Translations under genes and position numbers: made by a program
NCBI GenBank assembly: GCA_900556665.1
Contig: USPX01000043.1
Span: 1-12,657 of the forward strand
Source: an uncultured Eubacteriales bacterium
GTDB lineage: Bacteria; Bacillota_A; Clostridia; Lachnospirales; Cellulosilyticaceae
Length of the DNA stretch: 12,657 nucleotides
Reading direction: 5' to 3'
The notes under the pieces: generated by a model
Database searches by the model: none
The model's input: the letters and a program-made list of their open reading frames with translations, nothing else
What the model was told of the DNA's origin: nothing
Part shown: in pieces, positions 7,769 to 12,657 of the stretch
Layout: the number at the start of each line of letters is the position of its first letter
Position numbering within the stretch: the stretch's first letter is position 1

Positions 7769-9319
7769 CTATCTTCCACTATACTCAAACCAATTAAAAT
7801 CTGCATAATTTTGTGAAGCCTTACCATTACTACTTGCATACATTCCAACACAATTTCCTACAAAGCCTCCGGCTTTATTGGTACTTAATATCGTTGCATC
7901 TATATTTCCTGCTAATCTATTCACTTCAGATGGTCTAACGCCATAGTAGAAGTCTAAATGTTGCCCTGTAGCAATTACCTTCATATATACCTTATTACCT
8001 TGGAAAGGTACTTCATTGATAATCTCATCTTCACCTTTTTCACACTTTGTAAGTCTTATATATGTTTTTTGCCCATCCATTATATATTCAAATCTAAAGT
8101 GATAGGCATCATTTTGCAGCAGCACAATTCCTGCTACTTCACTTTCATTTTGTGGCATAAATTCCATCATCGTATTTATATTAAAATCTTTATGTTGCTG
8201 CCTACGTACTACAAGACTTGGTGTCGCAAATTCTTTGATTGTTTCAGCTCTAAGCTGTAATCTTAAATAGCCTTCCCTAGCTTTTAAACTACAAAAGCTT
8301 TCTTTAGGCCCTCTTAAAGCCATCCATTTATGATCTAATGAATCTCCCATGAAATGTTCACAACTATCTTCTGGAAGCACTTTAAACTCTGGTAAGTTAG
8401 GCGCAATACCTATTTCTTCTACAAGACCTTTGCCTTCATTTACAATAGGCCATCCATCTTCCCATGTTACTGGTACTAAGAAAGTTTCACGTCCCATATT
8501 GTAATAACCTTCATAAGGTCTAGATGCCAATAAAACCATCCACCAATCACCATTTTGTGTTTGAACTAAATCACCATGTCCTACATTTTGAATATCATTG
8601 TGATTTCCTAAATGTCTATGGGTCAAAATAGGATTGCATCTAAAAGATTCATAAGGTCCTAATAAATTTTCGCTACGTGCAATAGTAATTGCATGTTCAT
8701 GACATGTGCCACCTTCCGAAATCATGACATAATAATAGCCATCTTTTTTATAAAGGTGAGGTCCTTCAGCCCAGATTGTTTCTCTGCAAGAACCTTCCCA
8801 TACCACATGTTCTTCACCGACTAATTTACCTTGTTCTAAATCTAACTCCCTTACATAGATTACATTATCTCCCCAATATCTTGAGATGCTCTTGTCTTTT
8901 TCTTTAGTACCTATGTAATAAGCTTTACCATCATCATCGAAGAATAAGCTTGGATCAATGCCTGCTGCTTCCTCTAATACGATTGGATCAGACCAAGGAC
9001 CTGCTGGATTAGTAGCCGTCACATAGAAATTCCCACCACAACCTATATTAGTTGTAATCATATAGAAGATACCTTTGTGATATCTAATAGTTGGTGCGAA
9101 TATACCACCTGAATGATGTGTACCTTCTAATGGCAATTGACTTTCTCTATCTAAAACATGACCAATTTGTTCCCAGTTCACTAAATCTCTGCTGTGCCAA
9201 ATAGGCACACCAGGGAAATAGGCAAATGTAGAATTCACTAAATAATAATCTTCCCCTACTCTACATATAGAAGGATCTGGATAAAATCCAGGTAAAATGG
9301 GATTTTTAAATGTTTTCAT
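7769..9319 (-). CDS. GH43 beta-xylosidase / alpha-L-arabinofuranosidase
   Basis: This 516-residue protein has the five-bladed propeller of family GH43 followed by a C-terminal beta-sandwich (about 330-516). The catalytic triad is readable: Asp15 in FYPDPSICR (base), Asp122 in GIDPSLFFDDDG (pKa modulator) and Glu185 in AEGPHLYKK (acid). The NSTFAYFPGVPIWHS and WWMVLLASRP stretches are typical of the beta-xylosidase-like branches. By eye it looks nearer to subfamily 12 than to the classic subfamily 11 xylosidases, which leaves arabinofuranosidase activity open. It would release xylose (or arabinose side groups) from the non-reducing side of imported oligosaccharides in the cytoplasm; no signal peptide is seen. 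AAGGAG lies about 8 nt before the ATG, and the gene is 25 nt after GH3 and 28 nt before GH8, so the three are tightly co-transcribed. The stop is TAG. Confidence 0.92.
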   Translation of the reverse strand: MKTFKNPILPGFYPDPSICRVGEDYYLVNSTFAYFPGVPIWHSRDLVNWEQIGHVLDRESQLPLEGTHHSGGIFAPTIRYHKGIFYMITTNIGCGGNFYVTATNPAGPWSDPIVLEEAAGIDPSLFFDDDGKAYYIGTKEKDKSISRYWGDNVIYVRELDLEQGKLVGEEHVVWEGSCRETIWAEGPHLYKKDGYYYVMISEGGTCHEHAITIARSENLLGPYESFRCNPILTHRHLGNHNDIQNVGHGDLVQTQNGDWWMVLLASRPYEGYYNMGRETFLVPVTWEDGWPIVNEGKGLVEEIGIAPNLPEFKVLPEDSCEHFMGDSLDHKWMALRGPKESFCSLKAREGYLRLQLRAETIKEFATPSLVVRRQQHKDFNINTMMEFMPQNESEVAGIVLLQNDAYHFRFEYIMDGQKTYIRLTKCEKGEDEIINEVPFQGNKVYMKVIATGQHLDFYYGVRPSEVNRLAGNIDATILSTNKAGGFVGNCVGMYASSNGKASQNYADFNWFEYSGR

Positions 9320-9344
9320 ATAGCTCTCCTTATTTATGGTCTAT

Positions 9345-11480
9345 TTAAAACTCTACTTCAGCAACCATATGTGTTTTTCCTGTAAGCTTTTGACTTCTCT
9401 TATCTGGTGCAGATGTACCTATAAATAATTTAAATTTATGACTATCTACAATACGTTCACCTTCTTCATTAACTACTGTAAATGCTTTTTCACCTACATT
9501 TAAAGTAACTTCTTTGCTTTCACCAGCTTTTAGATAAACTGATTTAAAGCTACATAAGCTAAAGTTAGGTACGGCATATTGAGATTCCATATCTTTGATA
9601 TAGATTTGAACTACATCATAGCTATCAAACTTAGATTTATTTTCAAGCTGCACTTTTATGCGATATTTTGTTTGACCTGCTGAAAGATTTGTTACTTCTT
9701 CATCCTTAGGTGCATCTAATACTTTAACTGATTTCACTTTGATATCTGCGTAACTTAAACCATATCCAAATGGATATAATGCTTCATTTGGCATATAACG
9801 ATATGTACGATCTTTCATTGAGTAATCTTCGAAAGCAGGTAACTCTTCTGTTGTTTTATAGAATGTTACTGGTAATTTACCACTTGGAGAATATTCACCA
9901 AATAATAATTGTGCTAACGCTTTACCACCTTCAGCTCCTGGATACCATGTTTGGAAGATAGCACTGCAATGTTCATCTGCATAGTTAATTGCCATAGCAC
10001 TACCTGTACTTAATACTAAGATCACTGGTTTACCTACTGCTACAACTTTCTCTAAAAGTTGTTGTTGTTTACCGATTAAATTTAAGCTTAATTTGTCTCC
10101 ACCAGCGAAGGCATTTCCTGTATCCCCTTGTTCTCCTTCAATTGTAGAGTCTAAACCTAAGCATAATACAACTACATCACTTTGCTCTGCTACTATTAAA
10201 GCTTCTGCTTCTCTATCATCTTCCCAAGCTAAGTTAGACATACCATTTGCAAATAAGTGACAGCCTTCAGAATAATAAACTCTTACATCATCACCTACAT
10301 AATCTTGAATACCTTCTACAAATGTTGTATATCTAGAAGCTGTACCGTTGTAGTTTCCTTCTAATACTGTACGGCTATTAGCTGTTGGTCCAATGACCCC
10401 AATGCTTGTAAGCTTGTCTTTATTAAGTGGTAAGATACCATCATTTTTAAGCATAACCATACTTCTTCTAGAAGCTTCTAAAGCGACTTCACGGTGTGCT
10501 TTACAATCATTTACTTCATAAGGAATTTCATTGTATTTGCAGTTTTCATCAAATAAACCAAGTTCCATACGAATTCTCATTAATTTTTCTGCTGCTTCTG
10601 TGATTGTTTCTTCTTTTACTAAGCCTTGTTGATGTGCTTCTAACATATGTAAATAAGTATTACCACAGTTTAATTCACAACCATTATTAATTGCTAAAGC
10701 TGCTGACTCTGCTGCAGTATGGGTTACCATATGTTCTGTATGGAAGTCACGAATTGCCCAACAGTCAGATACAATATAACCATCAAAGCCCCAATCTTTC
10801 TTTAAAATGTCTACTAATAAAGTTTTACTACCACAAGCAGGCTCACCATTTACGCGGTTATATGCTCCCATAACGCCTACTACATTTGCTTCTTTTACGG
10901 CAACTTCAAAAGCTGGTAAATAAGTTTCATATAAATCTTTCTTAGAAACAATTGCATCGAAATGATGTCTGTCTTCTTCTGGTCCTGAATGTACTGCAAA
11001 GTGTTTTGCACATGCAGCTGCTTTTAAATAATCTTCATTTTCGTCGCCTTGTAAACCTTTAATGAAGGCCACACCTAAACGCGATGTTAAGTATGGATCT
11101 TCACCATAAGTTTCATGACCTCTACCCCATCTTGGGTCTCTGAAGATATTGATATTAGGTGCCCAAAATGTCATACCTTTATAAATATCTCTATCGTCCT
11201 TTTTAGAAAATTGATTGTATTTTGCACGTCCTTCTATTGCAATAATATCTGCTATTTCACCTAACTTTTCTTCATCAAACATAGCTGCAAGTCCTATAGC
11301 CTGTGGAAATACAGTTGCTACTCCCGCTCTTGCGATGCCATGTAATGCTTCATTCCACCAATTATATGTAGGAATCCCTAATCTTTTAATAGCTGGTGCA
11401 TCATATCTTAATTGTGATGCTTTCTCTAATAAGTCCATTTGACTTACAAGTTCTTTGGCTTCATTTTTAAAATCTTTCAC
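9345..11480 (-). CDS. GH3 beta-xylosidase / beta-glucosidase (GTG start)
   Basis: With the GTG start at 11480 the protein has 711 residues: a GH3 barrel, an alpha/beta sandwich and a C-terminal fibronectin-III-like domain (about 585-711, after YPFGYGLSY). The nucleophile is Asp239 in IVSDCWAI; Lys159-His160 in AKHFAVHSGPE bind the sugar; Glu448 or Glu450 in IEGEQGD is the likely acid/base. NWWNEALHG (40-48) is typical of the xylosidase-like GH3 branch. It would split xylobiose and short xylo-oligosaccharides from the non-reducing end; beta-glucosidase or arabinosidase side activity is possible. I chose GTG over the upstream in-frame ATG at 11525 because GAGGAG sits 7 nt before the GTG, while the ATG has no clear Shine-Dalgarno and would add 15 polar residues not expected in the family. 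There is no signal peptide. It is 74 nt after the permease and 25 nt before GH43. Confidence 0.93.
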   Translation of the reverse strand: MKDFKNEAKELVSQMDLLEKASQLRYDAPAIKRLGIPTYNWWNEALHGIARAGVATVFPQAIGLAAMFDEEKLGEIADIIAIEGRAKYNQFSKKDDRDIYKGMTFWAPNINIFRDPRWGRGHETYGEDPYLTSRLGVAFIKGLQGDENEDYLKAAACAKHFAVHSGPEEDRHHFDAIVSKKDLYETYLPAFEVAVKEANVVGVMGAYNRVNGEPACGSKTLLVDILKKDWGFDGYIVSDCWAIRDFHTEHMVTHTAAESAALAINNGCELNCGNTYLHMLEAHQQGLVKEETITEAAEKLMRIRMELGLFDENCKYNEIPYEVNDCKAHREVALEASRRSMVMLKNDGILPLNKDKLTSIGVIGPTANSRTVLEGNYNGTASRYTTFVEGIQDYVGDDVRVYYSEGCHLFANGMSNLAWEDDREAEALIVAEQSDVVVLCLGLDSTIEGEQGDTGNAFAGGDKLSLNLIGKQQQLLEKVVAVGKPVILVLSTGSAMAINYADEHCSAIFQTWYPGAEGGKALAQLLFGEYSPSGKLPVTFYKTTEELPAFEDYSMKDRTYRYMPNEALYPFGYGLSYADIKVKSVKVLDAPKDEEVTNLSAGQTKYRIKVQLENKSKFDSYDVVQIYIKDMESQYAVPNFSLCSFKSVYLKAGESKEVTLNVGEKAFTVVNEEGERIVDSHKFKLFIGTSAPDKRSQKLTGKTHMVAEVEF

Positions 11481-11487
11481 TATCTTG

Positions 11488-11493
11488 CTCCTC
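11488..11493 (-). promoter_or_regulatory. Ribosome binding site that sets the GH3 start at GTG 11480
   Basis: A GAGGAG on the minus strand with a 7-nt spacer (CAAGATA) precedes GTG 11480. The in-frame ATG at 11525 has only AT-rich sequence before it, so this site decides the start. Confidence 0.8.
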
Positions 11494-11554
11494 TCATATT
11501 TCTCTTTTCCTGTTGCAGTTATCATTATGCTTTAAATATTTTTAAGGTTTACGC

Positions 11555-12451
11555 TTATTCTTTAACACCACCGATAGTCATACCTGTTACAAAGTATTTT
11601 TGTAAGAATGGATATAAACATACGATTGGGGCAGCTGTAATAACTGTCGTTGCTGCGCGCATTGTAAGTGGTGAAATAGTATTACTTGTAGCTGCAGCCT
11701 TCATTGATTCAACAGATCCACCTTGGTTCATAACAGAAGCAAGAAGTTTCATAAGTTCATATTGAAGAGTTGTTAAGTTAGTTGCTGTACGGTTATAGAG
11801 CATTGCATCAAACCATGAGTTCCATTGCGCTACGGCAATGAATAAAGCAACTGTTGCAAGTACTGGCTTACATAAAGGTAATATAATCTTCATAAAGATT
11901 GTAAAGTGCCCTGCGCCATCTACTTGTGCTGATTCTACTAAACTATCTGATAATCCGTTCATGAATGTTCTAATAACAATCATATTAAATGCACTTACCA
12001 TACCTGGTAAAATATATACCCAGAAGTTATTTGTAAGACCAATATTTTTAAATAAAACGAAAGTAGGGATTAAACCACCATTTACATACATTGTTAATAC
12101 ATAAATAAATGAAACTTGTTTTTTGAATAAGAATTCTTTTCGACTTAAAATATAAGCTAATAAAGAAGTTACGAAAAGTTGAGTAACTGTGGCAATAACT
12201 GTTCTTAAAACAGAAATTTTAGTTGCTGTTAAAAGAAGATCTTTAGCAAATACCATTTGATAGTTTTTAAGAGAGAACTTTCTAGGCCAGAAGTAAATAC
12301 CACCTCTTAAAGCATCTGTTCCTTCATTAAATGAATAAGCTACTGTATTGATGATTGGATATAAAATTGCGATTGTGAATAAACTTAAGATGATTGTATT
12401 GATAACTGTAAAAACAATATCTTCTGTTTTTTTGCCTTTTAATGTTTTCAT
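11555..12451 (-). CDS. Carbohydrate ABC transporter permease, LplC/YtcP type
   Basis: This 298-residue inner-membrane permease has about six membrane segments (roughly 12-35, 77-102, 113-135, 142-162, 195-218 and 267-283). The EAA-like coupling loop ESAQVDGAGHFTIFMKIILPL begins near residue 173; its ESA..DGAG form is the docking site for the transporter ATPase. The C-terminal GMTIGGVKE ending is typical of the LplC/YtcP branch of oligosaccharide importers (CUT1 family). It forms the translocation pore with the permease encoded just upstream, and by context it should import xylo-oligosaccharides or aldouronic acids. I placed the start at ATG 12451, with AAGGGGG about 9 nt upstream; a longer reading from 12511 would overlap the upstream permease and add a non-family N-terminus. 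No ATPase gene is seen; such systems commonly borrow a shared MsmK-type ATPase. Confidence 0.93.
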   Translation of the reverse strand: MKTLKGKKTEDIVFTVINTIILSLFTIAILYPIINTVAYSFNEGTDALRGGIYFWPRKFSLKNYQMVFAKDLLLTATKISVLRTVIATVTQLFVTSLLAYILSRKEFLFKKQVSFIYVLTMYVNGGLIPTFVLFKNIGLTNNFWVYILPGMVSAFNMIVIRTFMNGLSDSLVESAQVDGAGHFTIFMKIILPLCKPVLATVALFIAVAQWNSWFDAMLYNRTATNLTTLQYELMKLLASVMNQGGSVESMKAAATSNTISPLTMRAATTVITAAPIVCLYPFLQKYFVTGMTIGGVKE

Positions 12452-12464
12452 GTATCCTACCCCC

Positions 12465-12657
12465 TTAGAATAATCTTTCTTCGCCCATAGCTTTTGCAAT
12501 CTTATTGGCAATGAAGATTAATATTACACTAATAACACTCTTGAAAATACCTGCTGCTGTTGCAAGTGAGTAGTCAGCTAAACTGATACCATATTTAAGT
12601 ACATAAATATCGATTGTTTGAGATACGTTTTGTACTAATCCATTTGTTAATAAGTAT
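12465..12657 (-). CDS. Carbohydrate ABC transporter permease, LplB type (C-terminal fragment)
   Basis: Only the last 63 residues are in the window; the gene enters from the right edge and stops at TAA 12467-12465. The fragment reads YLLTNGLVQ, IDIYVLKYGI, YSLATAAGIFKS and ends NKIAKAMGEERLF. It includes one hydrophobic segment (VISVILIFIA). This pattern, an aromatic YVLKYG followed by a conserved LATAxGxFKS and a final helix ending IAKxxGEExLF, matches the C-terminus of LplB/YteP-type CUT1 permeases. It would be the partner pore subunit of the LplC-type permease, which begins 13 nt later with its ribosome binding site in the gap. The tight spacing implies translational coupling. The substrate-binding lipoprotein usually encoded nearby is not visible and may lie further to the right. 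Confidence 0.88.
   Translation of the reverse strand, partial: YLLTNGLVQNVSQTIDIYVLKYGISLADYSLATAAGIFKSVISVILIFIANKIAKAMGEERLF

Noticed and set aside
11540..11565. Catabolite-responsive (cre)-like sequence AATAAGCGTAAACC at the permease stop
   Set aside because: It matches only the AA-CG core of the cre consensus, misses the outer TG and CA positions, and lies inside an apparent operon.
11439..11765. Plus-strand 108-codon frame antisense to the permease end and the GH3 start
   Set aside because: It is antisense to two clear genes and its alanine/valine-rich part mirrors the permease coding sequence.
12452..12511. N-terminal extension of the LplC-type permease to ATG 12511
   Set aside because: It would overlap the end of the upstream permease, lacks family similarity, and the ATG at 12451 has a strong ribosome binding site.

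Overview
This AT-rich window carries nine genes, all on the minus strand and read from the right edge to the left. The gene families, the strong purine-rich ribosome binding sites and the lone LplB/LplC-type sugar permease pair suggest an anaerobic, plant-fibre-degrading member of the Bacillota (Clostridia; a Lachnospiraceae or Cellulosilyticum-like organism is my guess). The protein style, not a marker gene, supports this, so the taxon is an inference.

Layout in order of transcription: the end of one sugar ABC permease (12657-12465); a second, LplC/YtcP-type permease (12451-11555); a GH3 beta-xylosidase-like enzyme (11480-9345, GTG start); a GH43 enzyme (9319-7769); a GH8 reducing-end xylose-releasing exo-oligoxylanase (7740-6622); a split SGNH acetylesterase of the sialate O-acetylesterase family (6554-4605); a terminator-like hairpin (4557-4517); a GH67 alpha-glucuronidase (4496-2544); mannonate dehydratase UxuA (2499-1432); and a mannitol-dehydrogenase-family oxidoreductase, probably fructuronate reductase UxuB, cut by the left edge (1320-1).

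The genes form one coherent pathway for glucuronoxylan fragments. None of the enzymes shows a signal peptide, so the work appears to be cytoplasmic. Acetylated, (4-O-methyl)glucuronate-decorated xylo-oligosaccharides would enter through the ABC transporter. The esterase would remove acetyl groups, GH67 would cut the uronic acid from the non-reducing end, GH8 would trim xylose from the reducing end, and GH43 and GH3 would remove non-reducing-end sugars. UxuB and UxuA then fit the glucuronate branch (fructuronate to mannonate to 2-keto-3-deoxygluconate). The secreted xylanase, the solute-binding protein, the ATPase, glucuronate isomerase, KDG kinase/aldolase and a regulator are not in the window.

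Gaps are short (13, 74, 25, 28, 67, 108, 44 and 111 nt, right to left), so no gene-free stretch exceeds 300 bases. The only gap with clear structure is the 108-nt one before GH67. It holds the hairpin plus a small inverted repeat, and it splits the set into a transport/xylan-cutting block and a glucuronate block. I see no tRNA, rRNA, CRISPR array, insertion sequence or phage gene, and I did not find an undescribed system. The points of interest are the internal terminator/attenuator, a corrected GTG start, the split esterase, and the unexplained fate of 4-O-methylglucuronate.
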